Below, piece by piece: positions 8,324 through 15,158 of a stretch of 64,000 nucleotides of DNA. Made by a program: the position numbers and the translations under genes. The DNA comes from Chryseobacterium aquifrigidense (GTDB taxonomy: Bacteria > Bacteroidota > Bacteroidia > Flavobacteriales > Weeksellaceae). The stretch spans positions 1,797,096 through 1,861,095 of the forward strand of contig NZ_VFPD01000001.1 in NCBI RefSeq assembly GCF_006716485.1, read 5' to 3'. Positions within the stretch are counted from its first letter, which is position 1. Each line of letters begins with the position of its first letter. Under the pieces are notes generated by a model. That model searched no databases. It had not been told where the DNA came from and saw only the letters and a list, made by a program, of their open reading frames with translations.

Positions 8324-8743
8324 TCAGATTATTAATAACCCAGTATACTCTTTCTTAGCATCAAAACTAGGGCAAGCCTTATGGACATTGGGAAAATCTC
8401 TATGTCCCTGAATTTTAGCTTTAGGAAATTTTGATTTTAATTCTCTTAACAGCTTGACAATAGATTTTTTTTGCTCTTCCGTTCTTGTATCTTTTGGATG
8501 GTTGCTTTTATCAATGCCTCCGATGTATGATATATTGATAATTTGAGAATTCCATCCTGCAACTCCATTGGATACCTGATCAATAGGCAAAGTGTTGACT
8601 ATTTGTCCATTAGCTTTTATCATATAGTGATACCCGGGATTTTTCCATTTCAGGTTCTCTTTCCAATACCTTTTAATAGTCTCTATTTTAACGTCTGGCT
8701 GTGTTGCTGTACAATGTATAACGATGTAATTGATTGTTCTCAT
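8324..8743 (-). CDS. T7-lysozyme-like N-acetylmuramoyl-L-alanine amidase
   Basis: The 139-aa protein is a compact Amidase_2 enzyme, cutting the bond between muramic acid and L-Ala in peptidoglycan. It aligns by eye with T7 lysozyme: His10 in IHCTA, Tyr in GYHYMIKANG, the Gly-Gly-Ile-Asp core (YIGGID), and GHRDF with HKACPSFD near the C-terminus, giving the His/His/Cys zinc site and the catalytic Lys. There is no signal peptide and no phage structural gene nearby, so it is either a stand-alone endolysin relic of a prophage or a domesticated lysin. A -7 box (CAAAATTA on the plus strand) sits just upstream. Confidence 0.9.
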   Translation of the reverse strand: MRTINYIVIHCTATQPDVKIETIKRYWKENLKWKNPGYHYMIKANGQIVNTLPIDQVSNGVAGWNSQIINISYIGGIDKSNHPKDTRTEEQKKSIVKLLRELKSKFPKAKIQGHRDFPNVHKACPSFDAKKEYTGLLII

Positions 8744-8766
8744 AGATTTCAGTTTAATTATTATTG

Positions 8767-8774
8767 AGCAAAAT
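8767..8774 (-). promoter_or_regulatory. -7 box upstream of amidase gene
   Basis: Read on the minus strand this is TAATTTTG, a match to the Bacteroidota -7 consensus TAnnTTTG, 24 bp before the amidase start. No convincing -33 TTTG is visible. Confidence 0.5.
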
Positions 8775-8942
8775 TAAACCTGTAACTCCCAAAATAGTGA
8801 AGGAAAAACACCCTATTTTAAATTGGCAGACAGGATGCCTGAAAACCAGGAAAAGCTGATAAAAACTCTTTAGAAACCAGTAGATCTCTGGAAGAAGCCT
8901 ATAAAGTCTTGGCGAAGATGTTTACACTATGAAATACAAAAA

Positions 8943-8967
8943 CAAAAAATCCCTCTTAGCGAGGGAT
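8943..8967 (-). terminator. Terminator of the small peptide gene
   Basis: ATCCCTC (8949-8955) pairs with GAGGGAT (8961-8967). On the minus strand the stem is followed by six T residues. It lies 7 bp past the stop of the 49-aa peptide gene. T residues on the other side make it potentially bidirectional. Confidence 0.85.
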
Positions 8968-8973
8968 CGTTTT

Positions 8974-9123
8974 TTATAAATCCGGACATGCCATCTCGTT
9001 GTCATGTGGAATACACACTTTTTCATTCCATGGCAAAGGACAATCATGCCAGCCTGGAGGACATCCTCCTTTTCCAGTGATACTTCTTAACTTCTCCTTA
9101 GAGATTTTCTTTAAATTTTTCAT
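8974..9123 (-). CDS. Bacteriocin-like Cys-rich precursor peptide with double-glycine leader
   Basis: This 49-aa gene is below the usual ORF cut-off. The N-terminal leader MKNLKKISKEKLRSITG is the bacteriocin-type leader common in Chryseobacterium small peptides. The Gly-Gly at residues 19-20 is a likely cleavage point for a C39-type protease/exporter. The predicted core starts at Cys21 and holds four Cys (21, 28, 37, 46), two Trp (25, 32) and many Pro, for example CPPGWHDCPLPW. Two disulfides or other cross-links are possible. No maturation enzyme or exporter is adjacent. A -7 box, a palindrome upstream and a terminator downstream support expression. Antibacterial or signalling function is inference. 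Confidence 0.8.
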   Translation of the reverse strand: MKNLKKISKEKLRSITGKGGCPPGWHDCPLPWNEKVCIPHDNEMACPDL

Positions 9124-9144
9124 GATTTTGATTTAGTTAGGAGT

Positions 9145-9152
9145 CAAATATA
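9145..9152 (-). promoter_or_regulatory. -7 box of the small peptide gene
   Basis: The minus-strand reading is TATATTTG, matching TAnnTTTG, 21 bp before the peptide start codon. The palindrome at 9196-9211 would lie about 60 bp upstream of the start of transcription. Confidence 0.55.
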
Positions 9153-9195
9153 AATATTATTCTCCAATTAGAGATTTAACATAAAAAAATAATCG

Positions 9196-9211
9196 TTACG
9201 GATTTCCGTAA
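9196..9211. promoter_or_regulatory. TACGG-N4-CCGTA palindrome, copy 2
   Basis: TTACGGATTTCCGTAA is a near-perfect 16-bp palindrome, sharing the TACGG/CCGTA arms of copies 1 and 3. It lies between the minus-strand peptide gene and the plus-strand 42-aa ORF, so it could control either or both. Confidence 0.6.
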
Positions 9212-9244
9212 ACAAAAAACATTCAATAAAAGTATCTTAGAAAG

Positions 9245-9373
9245 ATGAAAGAATTTATTAAAGACTGTCTTTTATTTCAAAGCCCGGACTTGCAAGTAAG
9301 GTTGATTGGATGTATTACCTGGACATGTGCAATCGGATGGGTCATTTTAGTGTATGAAATGTTTATTAAGTAG
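9245..9373 (+). CDS. 42-aa single-pass membrane peptide
   Basis: A short ORF with ATG start and TAG stop encodes a 42-aa peptide with one hydrophobic segment (about residues 19-40, LIGCITWTCAIGWVILVYEMF is split by few polar residues) and two Cys. It lies 12 bp before the 72-aa ORF on the same strand, so the two may be co-transcribed. I do not recognise it. It could be a chance ORF; the tidy hydrophobic span and position are the only support. Confidence 0.45.
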   Translation: MKEFIKDCLLFQSPDLQVRLIGCITWTCAIGWVILVYEMFIK

Positions 9374-9385
9374 TATATTTGAACC

Positions 9386-9604
9386 ATGGAAAACATGGAA
9401 GAAATAGAAGCTAAAATAATCGAGAAAATACGAGAAGACCATAAGAAAAATGGAGGGTGGAACGGTTCGGATATTAATGAACTGGATCAAATCATTAATT
9501 TACCCATCCTTGAAAGAAACAAATTATTCGATAAAATGGTAGCTGAGAAAAAGATCGCTTATCTTAAACCTCTAAATACTACCCGAATTACGCTGCCAAA
9601 ATAA
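9386..9604 (+). CDS. 72-aa hypothetical soluble protein
   Basis: The product is a short charged protein, mostly helical by composition (MEEIEAKIIEKIREDHKK), followed by a region that may form a small winged fold (NLPILERNKLFDKMVAEKKI). No known domain is recognised. It follows the 42-aa membrane ORF by 12 bp. An inverted repeat at 9611-9639 follows the stop. Coding status is likely from amino-acid composition. Confidence 0.65.
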   Translation: MENMEEIEAKIIEKIREDHKKNGGWNGSDINELDQIINLPILERNKLFDKMVAEKKIAYLKPLNTTRITLPK

Positions 9605-9610
9605 AGCCGT

Positions 9611-9639
9611 TACAGTACACAAGGATATTTTGTACTGTA
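9611..9639. repeat. Inverted repeat after the 72-aa gene
   Basis: TACAGTACA (9611-9619) is the exact complement of 9631-9639, with an 11-bp spacer. There is no T-run after it, so terminator function is uncertain. Confidence 0.5.
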
Positions 9640-9644
9640 CCAAA

Positions 9645-9669
9645 ACAAAAACCTCCCCATAAGGGAAGG
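9645..9669 (-). terminator. Minus-strand terminator-like hairpin
   Basis: A GC-rich stem (CCTCCCC with GGGAAGG, one mismatch, loop ATAA) is followed on the minus strand by TTTTTGTTTT. It may be a second terminator beyond the cyanophycin synthetase gene. Confidence 0.5.
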
Positions 9670-9742
9670 CATTAAAAAAACTTCTTGTACTTTTAGTTTA
9701 TTCAAACTGCGTAAATATAAGTAGAGAATGTATTGGCAACCC

Positions 9743-9756
9743 TACGGGAAACCGTA
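9743..9756. promoter_or_regulatory. TACGG-N4-CCGTA palindrome, copy 3
   Basis: This copy is identical to copy 1 (TACGGGAAACCGTA). Both are preceded 23-24 bp upstream by GTAAATAT, which suggests a repeat unit of about 45 bp rather than only a 14-bp site. Confidence 0.6.
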
Positions 9757-9814
9757 ATATTGAAGTTAAATTGTTGGCCTCCTTTGAAATAGACAGCGCC
9801 AGCACAATAGATAC

Positions 9815-9853
9815 AAAAATTGCAATACGTTTTCTATTCCGTATTGCAATTTT
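9815..9853 (-). terminator. Terminator of cyanophycin synthetase gene
   Basis: AAAATTGCAATACG (9816-9829) pairs perfectly with 9840-9853 around a 10-nt loop, and the minus strand continues into T residues. It starts 22 bp after the cphA stop. Confidence 0.85.
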
Positions 9854-9875
9854 AATAAGTTCTATAAAGATGTAT

Positions 9876-12506
9876 TTACAGGTTTTTATCGTCTTCCAGT
9901 AATTCCTTGGCCTGGTATTCCTGAACCAGATCAATGGCATTGGAAATAACATCACTTAAAGCCGTGATAAAAGTTCCTTCTTCTGCCATTCCTATCGCAT
10001 GTTTCAATGCTTCAATTTCTTTAGGAATAATCTCATAACTAACGTCTCTGCCTGTAGAATTAATCCCATCAATGATCAATCCGTTGATTTCATCTTCCGT
10101 TCTTCCGCGAAGGTGTTTTTCATTTCGGATGATAATATAATCAAACATTCTTCCGGCAATCTTTCCGCACTCTCTGATATCGTTGTCTCTTCGGTCTCCA
10201 ACACCAGAAATAATACCGATTTTCTTGGTGGATTCTACGTTTTTCAGATAATCTTCAATGGCTTCATATCCTGAAGGATTATGGGCAAAGTCAATCAGTA
10301 CCTTAAAGTTTTTGAATTTAAAGACGTTCAGTCGTCCCGGTGTCAGCTGAGCACTAGGAATAAAAGTTCTCAAAGAATTGGAAATATCCTCAATTCCGAA
10401 TCCGTAAAGGTAACTTGCCAAACTGGCTGCCAATACGTTTTCAATCATAAATCTGGCCTTTCCTTCCATCGTAATCGGGAAGTCTTTGGCTTTTCCTATT
10501 CTGATCTTCCAGTCTCCTTTTTTGATGGTTACAAAACCTTCTTCATAAACACAGGTTATTTTTCCTTCTTTAGCAAATTTTACGATATGAGGATTGTTTT
10601 CATCCATACTGAAAATTGCTACATTAGAATCGAGGTCATTCACAATCTTCATGGAGTATTCATTGTCGGCATTCAAAACACTCCAGCCGCTCTTTTTCAC
10701 GCTATCCAGTACCACACGCTTTACTTTGGTAAGATCTTTCAGACTGTGAATATCATTCATTCCCAAATGATCCTCTTCAATATTGGTGAGAACCCCGATA
10801 TCGCATTGAGAAAAACCGAGTCCGGAACGTAAAATTCCTCCTCTTGCTGTTTCCAGCACTGCAAATTCTACAGTAGGGTCTTTCAGAATAAATTCTGCAG
10901 AAAGCGGTCCTGTAGTATCTCCTTTTGAGAGCATGGTATTTTGAATATAAATTCCGTCCGAAGTGGTAAATCCTACTCTGTAACCGTTACTTTTTACAAT
11001 ATGAGAAATAAGTCTTGTTGTGGTGGTTTTTCCATTGGTTCCTGTTACCGCAATGATTGGAATGGTAAAAGGTTTCCCCTGAGGATACAGCATATCAACT
11101 ACCGGAGCAGCCACGTTTCTTGGTAAGCCTTCACTTGGAGCAAGATGCATTCTGAATCCAGGTGCTGCATTGACTTCAATAATGGCACCACCACTTTCTT
11201 TTAAAGGCTGGGTAAGGTTCTCTGCCATCACATCAATACCGCAAACATCCAATCCGATAATTTTAGAAATTCTTTCTGCCATTGTGATATTTTCCGGATG
11301 TACCATATCAGTGACATCAATGGATGTTCCTCCCGTTGAAAGATTGGCCGTTGATTTAAGATAAACCACTTCTCCCCTTTGAGGAATTGTTTCCAAAGTA
11401 TATTGAAGTTTATCAAGTAATTCTACAGTGTCTTTATCAACTTCAATTTCGGTAAGAACATTTTCATGGCCATAACCTCTTCTTGGATCTTTGTTTTCTT
11501 TTTCAATAAGCTGTTGCAGGTTCAGCTCTCCATCTCCTATAACATGAGCCGGAACTCTCCTTGCAGCAGCCACCATTTTATTATTGATCACCAGTACACG
11601 GAAATCATATCCTGTGATATATTTCTCAACAATTACTTTTCTTGAATATTTCTGAGCATGTTCAAGACCTACCTTAGCAGCATCCCAGTCGTTGACGTTA
11701 ATGGAAGATCCTTTTCCATGGTTTCCATCCAACGGTTTGATTACAATAGGATACCCTATTTTTCTGATTACAGCGTTCAACCCTTCTTCATCCACTACCA
11801 GATCTCCAATGGGCACCGGAATCGCTGCATCGTGAAGCATTCTTTTGGTCAGCTCTTTATTACAGGCAATATCTACAGCAATAGAACTTGTTTTTCCGGT
11901 AATCGTAGCCTGAAATCTTTGTTGGTTCACTCCATAACCAAGCTGAACCAATGAGTTTGTTCCCAGTCTTATCCATGGAATTCTTCTGGACGCAGCTTCT
12001 TCTACAATACTTCCGGTAGAAGGTCCAAGACGAACACGCTCCCTGATTTCTTTTAACCTATGAATACACGCATTCAAATCATAGTCTTTGCTTTCAACCA
12101 GTGCTTCTGCAATTTTTACAGCTTCTTCTGCAGCAAAGATTCCTGCATTTTCTTCGATATAATTAAATACGACATTATATACTCCTGGAGTTTTTGTTTC
12201 ACGGGTTCTTCCAAACCCTACATCCATTCCTGCCAGAGTCTGTATTTCCAAAGCAATATGCTCAATGACGTGTCCCATCCAGGTTCCCGTTTCCACTCTA
12301 TGGAAAAAACCTCCCTCTACTCCTTCTGAGCATCGGTGTGTAATCAATGATGGGATTAATTTTTCAATCCTTTCCCGGAATCCTTCGATCTTATTGGTAG
12401 GATAATTCTCCATTTCTTCTAAGTCCAACCTCATCTGTATCAGCTTCTTTCTTCTGATGCTCCAGATGTTAGGACCTCTTAGTGCCTGAATCTTTTCGAT
12501 TTTCAT
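9876..12506 (-). CDS. cphA: Cyanophycin synthetase
   Basis: CphA builds the storage polymer multi-L-arginyl-poly-L-aspartate by adding Asp and then Arg with ATP. At 876 aa it has the normal family length. Order of parts: N-terminal domain (residues 1-200), ATP-grasp domain with VIKPLDGNHGKGSS (Lys257, Gly-rich loop 261-266) and the metal site IIEVNAAPGFRMH (about 442-454), then a Mur-ligase-like domain with P-loop VTGTNGKTTTT (487-497) and a C-terminal part with LIDFAHNPSGYEAI and GDRRDND. It diverges from cyanophycinase across 198 bp, with a -7 box on its own strand. Presence of cphB and an isoaspartyl peptidase alongside supports true cyanophycin metabolism. Confidence 0.96.
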   Translation of the reverse strand: MKIEKIQALRGPNIWSIRRKKLIQMRLDLEEMENYPTNKIEGFRERIEKLIPSLITHRCSEGVEGGFFHRVETGTWMGHVIEHIALEIQTLAGMDVGFGRTRETKTPGVYNVVFNYIEENAGIFAAEEAVKIAEALVESKDYDLNACIHRLKEIRERVRLGPSTGSIVEEAASRRIPWIRLGTNSLVQLGYGVNQQRFQATITGKTSSIAVDIACNKELTKRMLHDAAIPVPIGDLVVDEEGLNAVIRKIGYPIVIKPLDGNHGKGSSINVNDWDAAKVGLEHAQKYSRKVIVEKYITGYDFRVLVINNKMVAAARRVPAHVIGDGELNLQQLIEKENKDPRRGYGHENVLTEIEVDKDTVELLDKLQYTLETIPQRGEVVYLKSTANLSTGGTSIDVTDMVHPENITMAERISKIIGLDVCGIDVMAENLTQPLKESGGAIIEVNAAPGFRMHLAPSEGLPRNVAAPVVDMLYPQGKPFTIPIIAVTGTNGKTTTTRLISHIVKSNGYRVGFTTSDGIYIQNTMLSKGDTTGPLSAEFILKDPTVEFAVLETARGGILRSGLGFSQCDIGVLTNIEEDHLGMNDIHSLKDLTKVKRVVLDSVKKSGWSVLNADNEYSMKIVNDLDSNVAIFSMDENNPHIVKFAKEGKITCVYEEGFVTIKKGDWKIRIGKAKDFPITMEGKARFMIENVLAASLASYLYGFGIEDISNSLRTFIPSAQLTPGRLNVFKFKNFKVLIDFAHNPSGYEAIEDYLKNVESTKKIGIISGVGDRRDNDIRECGKIAGRMFDYIIIRNEKHLRGRTEDEINGLIIDGINSTGRDVSYEIIPKEIEALKHAIGMAEEGTFITALSDVISNAIDLVQEYQAKELLEDDKNL

Positions 12507-12550
12507 AGTCTATTGGCATTTTAACAGTTAACAATAACTCCTTTCATAGC

Positions 12551-12558
12551 CAAAGATA
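12551..12558 (-). promoter_or_regulatory. -7 box of cphA
   Basis: The minus strand reads TATCTTTG, a match to TAnnTTTG, 45 bp before the cphA start. A good -33 element is not seen. Confidence 0.55.
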
Positions 12559-12692
12559 ATGCAAAACCCTAAACGAAACTATACCACATTTAAAGATTCA
12601 TTAAAAAAAAATTAATTTTAATTAACATTTCTAAAACATTAAAAATCAACTAAAGATGGCATGAAATTAGCCAAAGAATGTGAATTATTTTT

Positions 12693-12700
12693 TAATTTTG
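12693..12700 (+). promoter_or_regulatory. -7 box of cphB, very close to start codon
   Basis: TAATTTTG matches the -7 consensus and ends only four bases before the cphB ATG. If used, transcription would begin at or next to the start codon, giving a leaderless mRNA. Confidence 0.5.
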
Positions 12701-12704
12701 TACA

Positions 12705-13595
12705 ATGATGAAACCTGTTGGAAAATTAATAGTTATCGGAGGTGCTGTAAACAAAGGAAGTTTTGCTGAAACCGATTATGATCAGAATATAGAAAAGAAT
12801 CTTAATTTTTTTGAGCGTGGGATCTTAAGAAAGATTATCAACGAATCAAAACTTAAAGAGAACTCTGTGATTGAAATCGTCACAACCGCTTCTCAAATTC
12901 CTCAGATCGTAGGTTCTGAATACAAAAAAGCATTTGAATTTCTTGGGGCTAAAAATGTAAATGTTCTGGACATCCACAACCGTGAGGAGGCCAATTCTGA
13001 TGCGATGGTGGCAAGAGCAAATGCTGCCGATGTCATGATGTTCACCGGAGGAGATCAGCTGAGACTGACCTCTATTCTTGGCGGAACAAGATTTCATGAT
13101 ACGGTTCTGTTAAAATATCAGGAGCAGGATTTTATCTATTCCGGAACTTCTGCAGGTGCCGCCGCAGCTTCTGAAAATATGATCTATCAGGGAAGCAGTT
13201 CTGAAGCCTTATTGAAAGGAGAAATCAAAACCACTCAGGGATTGGGGTTAATCGATAATGTTATTATTGATACTCACTTTGTACAGCGGGGAAGAATCGG
13301 GCGTCTTTTCCAGGCGGTAGTCAACAATCCAAGAACGCTGGGAATCGGTCTCGGAGAAGATACAGGGCTTTTCATTCATAATGACGTGATGACTGCCGTA
13401 GGTTCAGGTCTTGTAATACTGGTAGACGGAAGGTTTATCAAAGACACTAATCTTACGAATATCAATCTTGGAGAGCCAATCTCTATTGATAACTTAACGG
13501 TACATGTGATGTCTATGAATGATCATTATGATCTTACGACAAAAACATTAACGATCGAAAATTCTCAATTTAATCCGATACCACAGGATAAATAG
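12705..13595 (+). CDS. cphB: Cyanophycinase (peptidase S51)
   Basis: CphB hydrolyses cyanophycin to beta-Asp-Arg dipeptides. The 296-aa protein has the S51 serine-nucleophile elbow GTSAGA (Ser149), the upstream MFTGGDQLRLT motif, and IDTHFVQRGRIGRL with the His and the Arg/Gln residues typical of cyanophycinases rather than PepE. GEDTGLFI is a further family signature. No signal peptide is seen, so it acts in the cytoplasm on the stored granule. It is divergent from cphA and precedes an isoaspartyl peptidase by 287 bp. Two ATG codons are in tandem at the start; either can be used. Confidence 0.95.
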   Translation: MMKPVGKLIVIGGAVNKGSFAETDYDQNIEKNLNFFERGILRKIINESKLKENSVIEIVTTASQIPQIVGSEYKKAFEFLGAKNVNVLDIHNREEANSDAMVARANAADVMMFTGGDQLRLTSILGGTRFHDTVLLKYQEQDFIYSGTSAGAAAASENMIYQGSSSEALLKGEIKTTQGLGLIDNVIIDTHFVQRGRIGRLFQAVVNNPRTLGIGLGEDTGLFIHNDVMTAVGSGLVILVDGRFIKDTNLTNINLGEPISIDNLTVHVMSMNDHYDLTTKTLTIENSQFNPIPQDK

Positions 13596-13599
13596 TGCG

Positions 13600-13795
13600 G
13601 GATGCGGGGTTTTGGGGTTCGAGATATATAAATAACAGAGATTCGTTTTGTAAAAGAAAATAATCCCAGAACTCGTATCAATACGGGGTTCGGGAGTCGA
13701 GGTATGTAATTAACCACGATCTCTTTTTCAAAGGCAATAAACCCGAAATCACAGATCCCGGAACTCGGAACTCGTATTAACTCAGTATTTAAATA
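13600..13795. repeat. Degenerate direct repeats rich in GGGTTCGGG / CCCGGAACTCG
   Basis: The gap between cphB and the isoaspartyl peptidase holds two diverged copies of a unit that starts GGGGTTTTGGGGTTCGAG or CGGGGTTCGGGAGTCGAG and ends AACTCGTAT. The G-rich start and the C-rich end of each unit are roughly complementary. No ORF fits. It looks like a dispersed non-coding repeat rather than regulatory DNA specific to these genes. Confidence 0.6.
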
Positions 13796-13882
13796 AAATG
13801 CTTATCTTTCTTCATTAATGCCCGGTTGTATTATTGATTTAAATAAATACGGAACTCCGGAACACGAAACCTATATCTACCT

Positions 13883-14725
13883 ATGAAAGTAATTATCCAC
13901 GGAGGTTTTTTCTCTGAAAGCGATCAAAGCCACGAAGTAAAAACAGCAAAGCAGAATTCTTTAAAAGCAATTGCTCAGAAGGCATTCGACTATCTTAAAA
14001 CACATTCGGCTTTTGATACTGTTGCCTATGCTGTTTCTTTACTGGAAAACGATCCGTTATACAACGCAGGAATCGGTTCTCAGATCCAGAGTGATGGTGT
14101 GATCCGTATGAGTGCTGCCATTATGAACGGAAACACTCAAAAGCTAAGTGGTGTAATTAATATTGAAAATGTGCAGAACCCTATTTTTGTTGCTAAAGAC
14201 CTCATCAATGAAGATGACAGAGTTTTAGGAGGAAATGGCGCTAAAATATATGCTACAGAAAATGGTTTTGAAAATTTTTCTACGGAAATTCCTCAGAGAA
14301 GAAAAGAATACGAAGCCAAATTGGCCAATGGAGGGAAAGGAACTGTAGGCTGCGTAGCCATTGATCATGAAGGAAAACTGGCTGTTGCCACCTCTACCGG
14401 AGGAAAGGGTTTTGAAATTCCAGGGAGGATTTCAGATTCCGCGACGGTGGCTGGAAATTATGCCAATGCTTTCTGTGCGGTAAGCTGTACGGGTGTAGGT
14501 GAAGATATTGTCAGTAATGCTACTGCAGCAAAAATTGTAACGAGAGTTACAGATGGAATGAGCCTTGAACAGGCTTTCAGTAAGACATTTGATGAACTTG
14601 CAGTCATAGATGGGTTTGCTGGTGCCATCGCTATTGATAAAGATGGAAATATCTATCATCAGGATTCGTATCCTACTATGGTTTTCGCCAGTTTTGATGG
14701 TGAAAAACTTGAAGTGTTTTCCTAA
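13883..14725 (+). CDS. Isoaspartyl peptidase / plant-type asparaginase
   Basis: This Ntn-hydrolase cleaves itself into alpha and beta chains and then splits beta-aspartyl dipeptides such as beta-Asp-Arg. The self-cleavage and catalytic Thr154 is in NGGKGTVGCVAID; the downstream GRISDSATVAGNYAN and CTGVGEDIV match the substrate-binding part. At 280 aa it is slightly short but complete, starting MKVIIHGG. No signal peptide. Next to cphA and cphB it supplies the last step of cyanophycin breakdown, giving free Asp and Arg. It has its own upstream gap with repeats, so it may be a separate transcript. Confidence 0.92.
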   Translation: MKVIIHGGFFSESDQSHEVKTAKQNSLKAIAQKAFDYLKTHSAFDTVAYAVSLLENDPLYNAGIGSQIQSDGVIRMSAAIMNGNTQKLSGVINIENVQNPIFVAKDLINEDDRVLGGNGAKIYATENGFENFSTEIPQRRKEYEAKLANGGKGTVGCVAIDHEGKLAVATSTGGKGFEIPGRISDSATVAGNYANAFCAVSCTGVGEDIVSNATAAKIVTRVTDGMSLEQAFSKTFDELAVIDGFAGAIAIDKDGNIYHQDSYPTMVFASFDGEKLEVFS

Positions 14726-14824
14726 ATTTAACATTTTTTTATAAGTCCATTTATTTTTTTGGCACGTATTTTACATTATTCATAACAACAAATTTTAATA
14801 TTAATACTTAAAAAAATAGAAATC

Positions 14825-15061
14825 ATGGGAAACAAGACAAAAGGTTTATTAGCTTTACTAGGATTAGGTGCATTAGCTTATTGGAAATATAAGAATTCAA
14901 GCCCTGAAGATCAACAAGCTGTAAAAGATAAAATCAATACCGCAAAGGACAATCTTAATAAGTGGGGAAATGACCTTAAAAGCAAAGCCAATGATGTTGC
15001 TTCCCAGGTCCAGAATAAGGTAGACGAAGTAAAAACAAAAGCTGAGGACTCCCTGAGCTAA
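14825..15061 (+). CDS. YtxH-like small amphipathic protein
   Basis: The 78-aa product has an N-terminal hydrophobic stretch (GLLALLGLGALAYWKY) and a long charged helix with Lys/Asp/Asn repeats (KDKINTAKDNLNKWGNDLKSKANDV). This matches the YtxH-type or LEA-like small proteins often linked to envelope stress. It is flanked by its own AT-rich leader and a strong bidirectional terminator, so it is monocistronic. Function in this organism is unknown. Confidence 0.7.
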   Translation: MGNKTKGLLALLGLGALAYWKYKNSSPEDQQAVKDKINTAKDNLNKWGNDLKSKANDVASQVQNKVDEVKTKAEDSLS

Positions 15062-15099
15062 CCAACACAGAGCAGTTTTTTTAACATTCATATATAGGA

Positions 15100-15135
15100 A
15101 AAAAGTCATCGTAATCAATCTTACGATGACTTTTT
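15100..15135. terminator. Bidirectional terminator
   Basis: AAAAAGTCATCGTAA (15100-15114) pairs perfectly with 15121-15135 around a 6-nt loop, with T-runs on both sides. It separates the convergent YtxH-like and methyltransferase genes. Confidence 0.92.
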
Positions 15136-15158
15136 ATTTTAATACGACCCTTAATTTT

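Noticed and set aside
8820..8940. Gene fragment with protein-like tail (SLEEAYKVLAKMF)
   Set aside because: About 30 codons are open between stops on the plus strand, but no family can be recognised and there is no start codon, so chance cannot be excluded.
8324..9604. Prophage
   Set aside because: Only the amidase is phage-like. No integrase, terminase, capsid or tail gene and no attachment site repeats were seen.
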